Assembly: GCA_021299835.1 (NCBI GenBank)
Contig: JAJTER010000019.1
Coordinates: 1-42,210, forward strand
Direction of reading: 5' to 3'
DNA: 42,210 nt
DNA from: Saprospiraceae bacterium
Lineage (GTDB): Bacteria > Bacteroidota > Bacteroidia > Chitinophagales > Saprospiraceae
Shown here: in pieces, positions 35,451-42,146 of the stretch
How the letters are laid out: each line of letters opens with the position of its first letter
Position numbering within the stretch: position 1 is the first letter of the stretch
Notes under the pieces: model-generated
Told to the model about the DNA's origin: nothing
Seen by the model: only the letters and a program-made list of their open reading frames with translations
Databases searched by the model: none
Made by a program: the position numbers and the translations under genes

Positions 35451-35586
35451 CGCCCTATAACAGCACTTACCCAAAAGTTGCGGGATCGTACAACTTAATA
35501 AAAATTGTGGTTAATGCAAAATCGTTCTTCAGATGAAACTTTCTGCTGAAAACCGCCATCTTCGGGTAGCTGCAAACCGTCAGCGG
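35451..35586 (+). repeat. attC-like structured repeat, copy 1
   Basis: A 136-base element starting CGCCCTATAAC and ending GTCAGCGG. Nested complementary segments are TACCC (35468-35472) with GGGTA (35564-35568), GCGG (35480-35483) with CCGC (35553-35556) and TTCAG (35528-35532) with CTGAA (35546-35550). Its right core CGTCAGCGGT differs at one base from that of the second copy (CGTTAGCGGT). It lies between two same-strand genes. The similarity to integron attC sites is structural; the canonical GTTRRRY core is not matched exactly. Confidence 0.5.
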
Positions 35587-35647
35587 TAAGTTTACTGACG
35601 ACACTAAACCATTCTGACAATAGCATGTCTAATTGAAAAAAGGAAAT

Positions 35648-36487
35648 ATGAGACTATTAATTTTACTTTCAACTATACTTTTTTCTTGCACCAAGGAAAA
35701 CTGCACGGACACTCCTGTCCCAACTGCTTATCGGCAAACTAAGACCATTTCTTATAATTCGGTTAGTGTGGATGTTATAATAGATAAACCAGCAAAAAGC
35801 GAATTAGATGTTTTGCTTTTATTTCACGGAAGTGTAACCTCTGATAGTGAAATTCTTACTGCTGCAAATAACACCCTCGATAAATTCAAAGGAATTTTAG
35901 ACAGAAATGATATGATGATTGTAAGTGTAGCATATCCGCAAGAATTTGTATTGTTAGGTGATAATATAGTCAAATGTGAGGCTGCATTATTATGGTTGAA
36001 AAATAAAGCAAGTCAAGAATTAGGGATAACTGTAAAAAAAATATTCTTGGGAGGACATTCACAAGGAGGCTATATGGCAACAAGGCTTAACACAATGCAT
36101 CAGACAAATGGAGTAATAGCAAATGCACCAGGTCCATTGAATCTTGTTTATAGATGTCAATTAGAGGAAAATGGGCAAATTCAATCAAGTGCTGTATGTA
36201 CAAAATTGAAAAATGTATATGGTACTACGTCAAGCAATCCTAGTCCATACTTTCAAAGGTCGTTACTTAATTTTGCTAATGGGTTTAAGTCCGACATTTT
36301 ATTTGTTCAAGGATTAAGTGACTCTCCTATTCAACTATACACTTGGCCAACTTTTAAACAAGATGTACTAAGTTGTACAAATTGCCAAAACAGCCAGTTT
36401 GTTGAGATTACAGGTGGTGGACACGGCTCTTTATTTGAAAGCCCAATTGGGAAAACAGAATTTAATAACTTTATTAATAACCATTGA
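35648..36487 (+). CDS. alpha/beta-hydrolase lipoprotein
   Basis: A 279-residue exported esterase-like protein. From the ATG at 35648 a short lipoprotein signal (MRLLILLSTILFSC) precedes an alpha/beta-hydrolase domain. It has the oxyanion strand DVLLLFHGSV, the nucleophile elbow GGHSQGG (Ser138) and a late ITGGGHGSLFE block holding the probable catalytic His. The fold resembles PHB-depolymerase/LpqC-like or feruloyl-esterase-like enzymes; the substrate is unknown. A TTG five codons upstream is in frame but unneeded. The gene lies 61 bases after one attC-like repeat and 12 bases before the next, the layout of a single-gene cassette. Confidence 0.78.
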   Translation: MRLLILLSTILFSCTKENCTDTPVPTAYRQTKTISYNSVSVDVIIDKPAKSELDVLLLFHGSVTSDSEILTAANNTLDKFKGILDRNDMMIVSVAYPQEFVLLGDNIVKCEAALLWLKNKASQELGITVKKIFLGGHSQGGYMATRLNTMHQTNGVIANAPGPLNLVYRCQLEENGQIQSSAVCTKLKNVYGTTSSNPSPYFQRSLLNFANGFKSDILFVQGLSDSPIQLYTWPTFKQDVLSCTNCQNSQFVEITGGGHGSLFESPIGKTEFNNFINNH

Positions 36488-36499
36488 TAATAAAACCTA

Positions 36500-36633
36500 C
36501 CGCTAACACGGGTTTTGCGTCAGGCGGGGTGACTTGCAAACTTGGAGTTTTCTGCTCCTATTCAAGTTCATTGCCGGTTGACAGTTTTGTGCTCCGAAAC
36601 CCGCCCGAACACAAAGCCCGGAAACGTTAGCGG
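36500..36633 (+). repeat. attC-like structured repeat, copy 2
   Basis: A 134-base imperfect palindrome, far richer in G+C than its surroundings. Its ends are CCGCTAAC (36500-36507) and GTTAGCGG (36626-36633), perfectly complementary. Inside, GGGTTTTG (36510-36517) pairs with CAAAGCCC (36612-36619) and GGCGGG (36523-36528) with CCCGCC (36600-36605). A central hairpin is built from AACTT-GGAG (36539-36547) and CTCC (36555-36558) plus AAGTT (36564-36568). The 5'-TAAC...GTTA-3' ends and long stem-loop are what integron attC sites look like, but the core GTTAGCG departs from GTTRRRY. Confidence 0.6.
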
Positions 36634-36670
36634 TCAGGCAAGAAAGACACACCGAAAAACAGAATAGGTC

Positions 36671-37189
36671 ATGGACAAAGAAGCAATCAAAAAAGAGCTG
36701 ATAGAAACACACAAATCTTACACAGACTACATAAGTAGTTTGTCTGAGGACAAGTTTGTAGAAAAGAAAAATAATGGGAAATGGTCTGCGGGACAACAAC
36801 TTCAACATATTTTTTTGTCTGTAAGACCTGTAAATTTTGCCCTATTTCTTCCAAAATTTCTTTTGCGACTTTTCGGTAAACCAAAGGAAAAAAGAACTTA
36901 CGAGGAGATAATTAAGACCTATCAAAACTCATTGAGAAATGGTGGAAAAGCAAGTGCTTTATATATTCCCAAAAGTGTTTCGATCAACCAAAAACAAAAA
37001 TTAATTATTGACTTAACCAACCTGATAATGTCCTTGACTAAAAAAATAGATAAGTTAGACGAAGAAGATTTGGATAATTATATTCTGCCACACCCACTTA
37101 TTGGGAAAACTACAATTCGTGAGATGCTTTATTTTACAATTTATCATGTTCAACATCATCATAAAGCGATTGTAGACAACTCAAACTAA
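36671..37189 (+). CDS. DinB/YfiT-family metal-binding protein
   Basis: A 172-residue cytoplasmic protein of the DinB/YfiT four-helix-bundle superfamily. The N-terminal helix (ELIETHKSYTDYISSLSEDKFVEK) and the WSAGQQLQHIF segment carry the first His. The C-terminal YFTIYHVQHHHKAI carries the metal-binding His pair. Members include thiol-S-transferases and proteins of unknown role. The gene starts 37 bases after the second attC-like repeat and is followed at six bases by a small membrane-protein gene. The two probably travel as one cassette. Confidence 0.8.
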   Translation: MDKEAIKKELIETHKSYTDYISSLSEDKFVEKKNNGKWSAGQQLQHIFLSVRPVNFALFLPKFLLRLFGKPKEKRTYEEIIKTYQNSLRNGGKASALYIPKSVSINQKQKLIIDLTNLIMSLTKKIDKLDEEDLDNYILPHPLIGKTTIREMLYFTIYHVQHHHKAIVDNSN

Positions 37190-37195
37190 GTAACT

Positions 37196-37570
37196 ATGGA
37201 AAATATTTACAGAATAGCACTTTTCTTAGCAGGTATGATTAACTTACTGCCAGCCTTTTTAGCATTTATACCTGACAGGATTTCAAAATCTTACGGAATT
37301 GAATTGCCAAATGAAAATTATGAGCTACTTCTTAGGCATAGGGCAATCCTTTTTGGAATAATTGGTGGACTTATGATATACTCCGCAATAGCTAAAAAGT
37401 ATTATACGATTGCAACGACTGTTGGACTAATTAGTATGGTATCATTTATTCTACTCTATTTTCTAATTGGAAAAGATATTAATTCAGAACTTAAAAAGAT
37501 TATGATAGTTGACATCGTTGCAACTGGTATTCTTTGCTTGGGAGTATTATTATTTAAACTTAGACCATAA
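37196..37570 (+). CDS. small four-helix membrane protein
   Basis: A 124-residue integral membrane protein with four hydrophobic segments (about residues 6-24, 48-64, 73-92, 102-120). The recognisable ISKSYGIELPNENYELLLRHRAILFG block occurs in a Bacteroidota family sometimes mislabelled phosphopantetheine adenylyltransferase. Nothing in the sequence resembles a nucleotidyltransferase. The function is unknown. It is cotranscribed with the DinB-like gene. Confidence 0.72.
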   Translation: MENIYRIALFLAGMINLLPAFLAFIPDRISKSYGIELPNENYELLLRHRAILFGIIGGLMIYSAIAKKYYTIATTVGLISMVSFILLYFLIGKDINSELKKIMIVDIVATGILCLGVLLFKLRP

Positions 37571-37933
37571 GGTTTACAATATGAAAATCACAACCTCAAA
37601 AAATGCCCGAACCGCGGACAAGTTGACAGTTGAAAAATTATTATAACTAGTCAAGAATAGGTTTGGCATCCAATGATTGATATGAGTGGTATTAATCCAT
37701 ACCTTAACAGAGAAGAAATGGGTAACTCAACTAATTCAGCGTTTTATCCAATCGTAAACTAACGAAAAGGGGGAATCCCACTCCAATCCTTGAATCAATT
37801 TAATGGATTGAAAACCATTTATTTGAAAATCAGAGCTGCATCTAGGTACATTTTTTCCCTAGTAAGTTTTAAAAAAGATGCAGCTGATAAAAATCCTTGT
37901 TTAAACGAAAATGGAGGGGATAAAAACAAAAAA
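37571..37933. other. non-coding scar region with fragments
   Basis: I see no gene here. GCCCGAAC (37605-37612) and GTTGACAGTT (37622-37631) also occur inside attC-like copy 2, in the opposite order, so this may be a scrambled remnant of a third repeat. A 29-codon open frame from about 37672 to 37761 (beginning MIDMSGINPYLNREEM) has coding-like composition but is too short to call. Confidence 0.35.
37834..37885. repeat. nested inverted repeat
   Basis: AGCTGCATCT (37834-37843) is perfectly complementary to AGATGCAGCT (37876-37885), and inside it CTAGG (37842-37846) matches CCTAG (37858-37862). It is 48 bases left of the IS1182 fragment and could be a terminator-like structure or the end of another lost element. 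Confidence 0.4.
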
Positions 37934-38326
37934 GAGGCTGTCTAAAAAGCCTGGCTGGAATAAAAAAAAATCCCTAATACAAAAGTGTCGGGGATTTTTG
38001 TTTGTTCCTTGAAGATTATTATCTTAGGGTGCAACAAAGACAATATGGGAAACATACAATTCAAACAACTTCCATTATCCGCTCCGAGCTTATTTCCAGA
38101 AGATATTTTTGAAAAAATATCCGTTAATCATCCCGTTCGATGAGTCAGTGAAGTGGTTGATCAGCTAAATATAGATGCTGTTATTAAGCAATACAAAGGA
38201 GGAGGCACTACAAGTTATCATCCCCGGATGATGATAAAAATATTGTTTTATGCCTATTCAAACAATATATATTCTTGCCGTAAAATAGAAAAAGCATTAC
38301 ATGAAAATATCCACTTTATGTGGTAA
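37934..38326 (+). mobile_element. IS1182-family element, left-end fragment
   Basis: The sequence starts with GAGGCTGTCTAAAAAG (37934-37949), typical of the terminal repeats of IS1182-type elements. A hairpin AAAAATCCC / GGGATTTTT (37966-37999) precedes the N-terminal part of the transposase. Homology ends abruptly at 38323, and I find no matching right end downstream. It is a truncated relic. Confidence 0.6.
38045..38326 (+). pseudogene. IS1182-family transposase, N-terminal fragment
   Basis: From ATG 38045 the frame reads MGNIQFKQLPLSAPSLFPED, then NHPVR, a TGA stop at 38141-38143, then VSEVVDQLNID. It continues through YKGGGTTSYHPRMMIKILFY and YSCRKIEKALHENIHFMW, ending at TAA 38324-38326. 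This is the conserved N-terminal region of IS1182 transposases. The nonsense codon and the loss of everything after the HFMW position show it is dead. Confidence 0.8.
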
Positions 38327-38355
38327 CAGTTTGAGTTCTTAATGATTCTAAAACA

Positions 38356-38386
38356 GTGCGCAGAAAGTGCACAGAAAAGTGCGCAG
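38356..38386 (+). repeat. three tandem GTGCRCAG repeats
   Basis: GTGCGCAG (38356-38363), GTGCACAG (38367-38374) and GTGCGCAG (38379-38386) recur at 11- and 12-base spacing, about one helical turn. They could be protein-binding sites at the end of a lost element. No adjacent gene explains them. Confidence 0.5.
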
Positions 38387-38521
38387 TTTTTTCAGTTTTG
38401 ACAGCGTTTATTTCAACATATATTCATTTTGATCAATGCTAAAGTGGGTGAAAATCAAAAAGTTGAAAGATTTGCTATAAACAGGATTTTGAAAAGGCTG
38501 CACGCCCCACACCACAGTTAG

Positions 38522-38562
38522 AGCCTGATAATCAAAAACATTGTTGATTATCAGGCTTTTTT
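38522..38562 (+). terminator. strong Rho-independent terminator without a gene
   Basis: AGCCTGATAATCAA (38522-38535) pairs perfectly with TTGATTATCAGGCT (38544-38557), an eight-base loop lies between, and the stem runs into TTTTTT. No intact gene ends upstream. It probably belonged to a gene now lost from this site. Confidence 0.75.
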
Positions 38563-38614
38563 AGTTCAAGGGAGATGCATGTATAAGCATAAAAATGCAT
38601 GCTTCCGGCGATAA

Positions 38615-38842
38615 GTCGATAATCGACAGGGTATATCCTCCGTTGAATTGATCTTAAGCAATGATAAAGCCATGTTCAAGTCATATAGTAATTTGGTGCC
38701 CGGCACCAACAATCTCAATTGCTTTGATCTTTTACTTACAGCTACCAACAACCCTGCGTTGCTAAATGAAAAATTTCAGACATTGACATATGCAGTGCCA
38801 GATAATGTTTATGATGCGGATGTAGTGATAGATTTCTATTGA
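38615..38842 (+). pseudogene. C-terminal fragment of an unidentified protein
   Basis: The frame is open from just after a stop at 38612-38614 to the TGA at 38840-38842 and lacks an ATG near its beginning. It encodes about 75 residues (VDNRQGISSVELILSNDKAM, then NLVPGTNNLNCFDLLLTATNN, ending DADVVIDFY). Composition and codon use look like real coding sequence, while the beginning is missing. I do not recognise the family. An internal TTG or ATG start could in principle give a 57-65-residue protein. Confidence 0.4.
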
Positions 38843-38875
38843 CTCTTGACCAGATATTTCATACCGCTTCAAAAA

Positions 38876-39271
38876 CTATTTTAGGATTCGAATAGTTCCA
38901 TGTCCATTTTCCAGTTTTCTATCTTGCAAAAGGTGATTATATACTTTTCCCCCATTGAAATCCAGAATTTGTGATACACCAATACCGTTGGCTTCGCCCC
39001 AGGAAATAAATATTTTATTATCACCAACGGATTCCATAAAATAAGTTTCTTTTTCTTGGGTACCTTTTTCATCACCCGTAATTGCCTCCCAGTGCATGGT
39101 TGAATCGGTATCGATTGTTACTTTATAAATAGATTCACCATATGTATACTCAATTGTTTTTCCAATGAGATCTTTGGGTAAAACATTTTTGAATTCGCCA
39201 TTCTTCGGGTTGTTACAAGCAAGAAAAATGGCAGCGACAAAAAAGAAATATTTCGTGTGGTCAAATTTTAT
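38876..39271 (-). pseudogene. MoaF-like calycin lipoprotein lacking a start codon
   Basis: On the minus strand a continuous frame reads KFDHTKYFFFVAAIFLAC, a lipoprotein signal. It continues with GKTIEYTYGESIYKVTIDTD, MHWEAITGDEKGTQ and ISWGEANGIGVSQILDFNGG, ending RILK. The mature part resembles the small beta-barrel MoaF/phenolic-acid-decarboxylase-like group. The codon expected to be the start is ATA (39269-39271), with an in-frame stop two codons upstream. No ATG, GTG or TTG occurs before the signal peptide. The first usable ATG (39097) lies past the signal and would give 73 residues. I infer start-codon loss, or use of a very rare start. Confidence 0.55.
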
Positions 39272-39360
39272 GCAGATTCATCTTCATCAAATCCTGTAAT
39301 AGCGGTGGCCTCTTTTCCGAAAATAGCCCTTGCGCGATAGGTTTGCCCGATCGGAACAAC
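39268..39360 (-). pseudogene. C-terminal scar of an upstream gene
   Basis: In another minus-strand frame the sequence reads YWYVVPIGQTYRARAIFGKE, then ATAITGFDEDESA, and stops at TAA 39268-39270, directly overlapping the presumed start of the MoaF-like gene. It looks like a genuine protein end, but upstream of about 39370 the frame loses coding character. Probably it is the tail of a gene once coupled to the MoaF-like gene. Identity is unknown. Confidence 0.35.
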
Positions 39361-39420
39361 ATACCAATAGTCAATGAAAATCGTACAACAGCAATAATAC
39401 AATTTTCTTGTTATTCAAGC

Positions 39421-39624
39421 ATGCTGACAGTTGCAGATGCCGACCGGGTCATAGAAATGGCGTGGGAAGATCGAACCCCGTTTCGCAAAAGCTTTCAGCT
39501 CTGGAGAGAACTGGTGAACAGTGGAATAAGTCAGAAACATCTGAGGAAACGAAATCCAGAAATCGACCGGTTTAAATGCACGCGCCAGCGACAGATCAGC
39601 CTGAATAAAATCAGTAAGCGCTAA
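39421..39624 (+). pseudogene. DUF2805/TIGR03643 protein with an internal deletion
   Basis: From ATG 39421 the protein reads MLTVADADRVIEMAWEDRTPF, which is the N-terminal hallmark of DUF2805 (TIGR03643). It then passes directly to RKSFQLWRELVNSG, the end of the usual domain. The 15-25 residues that normally lie between (the FGL...VI..MR helix) are missing without a frameshift. The remaining 30 residues are basic. The family is of unknown function, about 70-90 residues. The deletion removes part of the core, so loss of function is likely. Confidence 0.5.
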
Positions 39625-39667
39625 AGATCCACAGTTATCTCAATTTTCAATATTTTCTATCCAGGAA

Positions 39668-40198
39668 CTACATCGTTTTTTTGAACACAACCCGTTGTAA
39701 ATTAAGAACACTATAATTGGTCACCTCTTTCCTGTTCTCAATTTTCTTTCCTGATCCTACTTCAAAAATCAACCGGTCACCTTGTAGGTCGTAGGTGGAG
39801 GTTAACATCACATTATGAGTTTCAAAAACAGAATATAGCTTGTTGTTGAAATAATAATTCCATAATTCAACACCATCTCCTTCATCCGTGATATACGTTT
39901 GGGCAACTGTATCTTTTAAAACCAACGTATAGTTTTTTTCCATTGGGTAGGTTTTCGACAGGTAGTTTGTTTTCCATACCCAAGTACCTGGGACAGAGGC
40001 CTTTTGTACGACTAATTCAACCTGGACACTGTCCTTGATTTTCCCTTTTCCATAGATGTACATCATTCCTCCCCACTTGCCTATGCATTTATCAGCAAAA
40101 TATTCCTGTGAATTCAGGTTAGTGTAAATGGAACTGAGAAAAATGCATACGGCAGTGGATACAATTTTTTGGATGTGTTTATAGTTTTTATAGTTCAT
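39668..40198 (-). CDS. secreted protein of unknown function
   Basis: A 176-residue protein with a signal peptide (IVSTAVCIFLSSIYTNLNSQ, mature from about residue 31). The mature part is rich in beta-strand and aromatic residues (CIGKWGGMMYIYGKGKIKD, then WVWKTNYLS, NYYFNNKLYSVFETHNVML). A lipocalin-like small barrel is plausible, but no family is recognised. A TATATTTG element lies 23 bases upstream. It appears intact, unlike its neighbours to the left. Confidence 0.62.
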   Translation of the reverse strand: MNYKNYKHIQKIVSTAVCIFLSSIYTNLNSQEYFADKCIGKWGGMMYIYGKGKIKDSVQVELVVQKASVPGTWVWKTNYLSKTYPMEKNYTLVLKDTVAQTYITDEGDGVELWNYYFNNKLYSVFETHNVMLTSTYDLQGDRLIFEVGSGKKIENRKEVTNYSVLNLQRVVFKKTM

Positions 40199-40220
40199 TG
40201 GCCATGTAATGTAGAGTATT

Positions 40221-40228
40221 CAAATATA
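40221..40228 (-). promoter_or_regulatory. -7 promoter element for the secreted-protein gene
   Basis: The minus strand reads TATATTTG, an exact TAnnTTTG match, 22 bases before the ATG at 40198. No clear TTG is seen at the -33 position, so the promoter may need an activator or be weak. Confidence 0.4.
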
Positions 40229-40238
40229 TTAAATAAGT

Positions 40239-40275
40239 GTCCAGCTTTACTTTTAATAAAGACATACTGCTGGAC
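40239..40275. repeat. nested inverted repeat in the divergent intergenic region
   Basis: GTCCAGC (40239-40245) pairs with GCTGGAC (40269-40275), and within it CTTTA pairs with TAAAG. It lies between divergent genes just upstream of the predicted -7 element of the minus-strand gene, so it may be an operator. Confidence 0.35.
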
Positions 40276-40351
40276 CAGCCGCTAGTTTAATGATTTTCAT
40301 TCTTCAGATATAGAGTAATTTTTTTTTCATGGAGATATTAACAAGTTTATC

Positions 40352-40359
40352 TAACTTTG
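40352..40359 (+). promoter_or_regulatory. -7 promoter element of the flavoprotein gene
   Basis: TAACTTTG matches TAnnTTTG exactly and ends 12 bases before the ATG at 40372. The leader would be very short. No good TTG is visible at -33. Confidence 0.4.
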
Positions 40360-40371
40360 AAAAAACTTTGT

Positions 40372-41628
40372 ATGAAGCGCAGGAAGTTTATTCAAAGTGG
40401 GGCAGTTCTGGCAGCCGCCATTCCTATAGGGAAATTGCAGGCACAGGTGAACGAGCAATTGCAGTCTTTCAGTACACATAACAAGATGTATGATGTGATT
40501 GTACTGGGTGTGGGCAGCATGGGATCGGCTGCATGCTATTACCTGGCCAAACGAGGTTATAAGGTTTTGGGTCTGGAGCAGTTCGATATCCCGCATGAGC
40601 TTGGCTCGCATGCAGGCCAAAGCCGGATCATTCGAAAAGCCTATTTTGAACACCCTGACTATGTGCCGCTCCTGGAACGGGCTTATCAGAACTGGAAGTC
40701 GCTGGAGGAAGAAACAGGCGAAAAACTATATTTCAAAACAGGTTTGCTTTATTTCGGAAAAGCTGATCATGCATTGATCAAGGGTTTACGCTTGTCAGCA
40801 TCACAGTATTCCATTCGTGTAGATGAGATGACTGCACAACAACAGATCAGGCAATTTCCCCAATTCAATATACCTTCTGACTACGAACGCTTAATTGAAC
40901 CTGATGCAGGCTTCGTTACGCCTGAGCGATCGGTTTTACTCTACACTCAACAAGCATTGCGGTCTGGTGCCGTCATTCAGACCCAAGAGAAGACCATTGA
41001 ATGGAGAAAAACGGGCAGTGCCATCCTTGTAAAGACAACCAAAGGGGTCTACCAGTGCAAAAAACTTATCATCACCGCCGGACCATGGGCAGGCAAAATG
41101 GTACCCGACCTGGCCAGGAATTTGAAAGTAACACGCCAGGTGATTGCATGGGTGAAACCCAAGACGTGGACAAAATTCGAATGGGGTAATTTCCCATGCT
41201 GGACCATTGCCGATCCTGAAAAGACGGGAATATTCTACGGCTTCCCCATTTTGCCTGTCGGGCAATTTGGTGGTCCAATCGGTCTTAAACTTGCGCATCA
41301 TTTTCATGGTACAGCATCAGATCCGGATACGATAAACCGTAACCTCACTAAGTCCGATGAAGATAATTTGACTTATGCACTGAACAAGTTCATACCTGAC
41401 GGATATGAATCAACTCATGTAATGAAGACTTGCATGTACACCAACACCCCTGATGAAAATTTCATTCTGGATTTTATTCCCGGTTATGAAGATGTTGTTG
41501 TTGCTGCCGGTTTTAGCGGCCACGGATTTAAGTTTGCCAGTGTGGTAGGTGAAATTATGGCAGACCTCGCCATGAATGGTCATACGCAGCAGCCGATCGG
41601 ATTTCTTAACGCCAAACGATTCAGCTGA
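40372..41628 (+). CDS. Tat-exported sarcosine/N-methyltryptophan oxidase-like flavoprotein
   Basis: A 418-residue FAD-dependent amine oxidase of the monomeric sarcosine oxidase (MSOX)/SolA family. These enzymes oxidise N-methyl amino acids to the amino acid, formaldehyde and hydrogen peroxide. From ATG 40372 a twin-arginine signal (MKRRKFIQSGAVLAAAIP) is followed by the FAD-binding motif LGVGSMGS (Gly46, Gly48, Gly51). Next come HAGQSRIIRKAYFEHPDYVPLL and, near the end, CMYTNTPDENFILD. Its Cys354 fits the cysteine that binds FAD covalently in MSOX. Tat export is unusual, since characterised members are cytoplasmic. G+C content is well above that of the left part of the window. Confidence 0.85.
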   Translation: MKRRKFIQSGAVLAAAIPIGKLQAQVNEQLQSFSTHNKMYDVIVLGVGSMGSAACYYLAKRGYKVLGLEQFDIPHELGSHAGQSRIIRKAYFEHPDYVPLLERAYQNWKSLEEETGEKLYFKTGLLYFGKADHALIKGLRLSASQYSIRVDEMTAQQQIRQFPQFNIPSDYERLIEPDAGFVTPERSVLLYTQQALRSGAVIQTQEKTIEWRKTGSAILVKTTKGVYQCKKLIITAGPWAGKMVPDLARNLKVTRQVIAWVKPKTWTKFEWGNFPCWTIADPEKTGIFYGFPILPVGQFGGPIGLKLAHHFHGTASDPDTINRNLTKSDEDNLTYALNKFIPDGYESTHVMKTCMYTNTPDENFILDFIPGYEDVVVAAGFSGHGFKFASVVGEIMADLAMNGHTQQPIGFLNAKRFS

Positions 41629-41629
41629 G

Positions 41630-42145
41630 ATGAAAAAGGTAAAGAATTCTGCGGCGTTTTTTATCAATAGCATACTACTCATGGTTCTTATTGGCTGTTC
41701 ACCAAATAAGGCTTCACCTTCACCTGATGAAATACAAATTCGAAACATTCGTCATCTTTCTAACGAGGCCATAGCTATGCATGACAGCTTAACCATTGGT
41801 AATTACTGGACTGAAGATTTTCAGGTGTTATCATCGCGCAATATAAATATTGTTAGCCGCGAAGCCAACCGACAGGTTTTCATCCGCGAGTTCAACACGA
41901 GAAAAAATGTAGTCTATGCCAGAACGCCCGGGCAGATAGACATTTTTCTTGATTGGAATATGGCTGCTGAAACCGGTATATGGACCGGGCAATGGCAGGA
42001 GCCGGACGGTACGGTAAAAATATCTGGAACCTACTACGCCAAGTGGCATAAGATGAATGGCGGCTGGAAGATCCGGGCAGAGATTTTCACGCCTCTATCT
42101 TGTTCCGGCAGCGTTTATTGCAATCAACTACCCAAACTCTATTGA
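41630..42145 (+). CDS. lipoprotein with NTF2/SnoaL-like domain
   Basis: From the ATG at 41630 the 171-residue protein has a lipoprotein signal (FFINSILLMVLIGC). A SnoaL/DUF4440-like domain follows (HLSNEAIAMHDSLTIGNYWTEDFQVLSS at the start, GTYYAKWHKMNGGWKIRAEIFTPLSC at the end). The family is broad and includes enzymes and ligand binders. It begins one base after the flavoprotein stop codon, so the two form an operon. It may act with the oxidase in the periplasm, which is inference. Confidence 0.75.
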   Translation: MKKVKNSAAFFINSILLMVLIGCSPNKASPSPDEIQIRNIRHLSNEAIAMHDSLTIGNYWTEDFQVLSSRNINIVSREANRQVFIREFNTRKNVVYARTPGQIDIFLDWNMAAETGIWTGQWQEPDGTVKISGTYYAKWHKMNGGWKIRAEIFTPLSCSGSVYCNQLPKLY

Positions 42146-42146
42146 T

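Larger units (their letters stand above)
38327..38614. other. gap between IS1182 relic and next fragment
   Basis: It holds a cluster of three short direct repeats and a strong terminator, listed separately. A 43-codon open frame (about 38405-38515, ending RLHAPHHS) has coding-like composition but no recognisable identity. ATGCATG words at 38574-38602 form a small imperfect palindrome. Confidence 0.35.

Noticed and set aside
38566-38751. 61-codon minus-strand open frame opposite the C-terminal fragment
   Set aside because: The plus-strand frame has better coding character, and the minus-strand product has no recognisable motif.
40936-41307. Long minus-strand open frames inside the flavoprotein gene
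   Set aside because: They are shadows of higher-G+C coding sequence. The plus frame contains all expected FAD-binding motifs.
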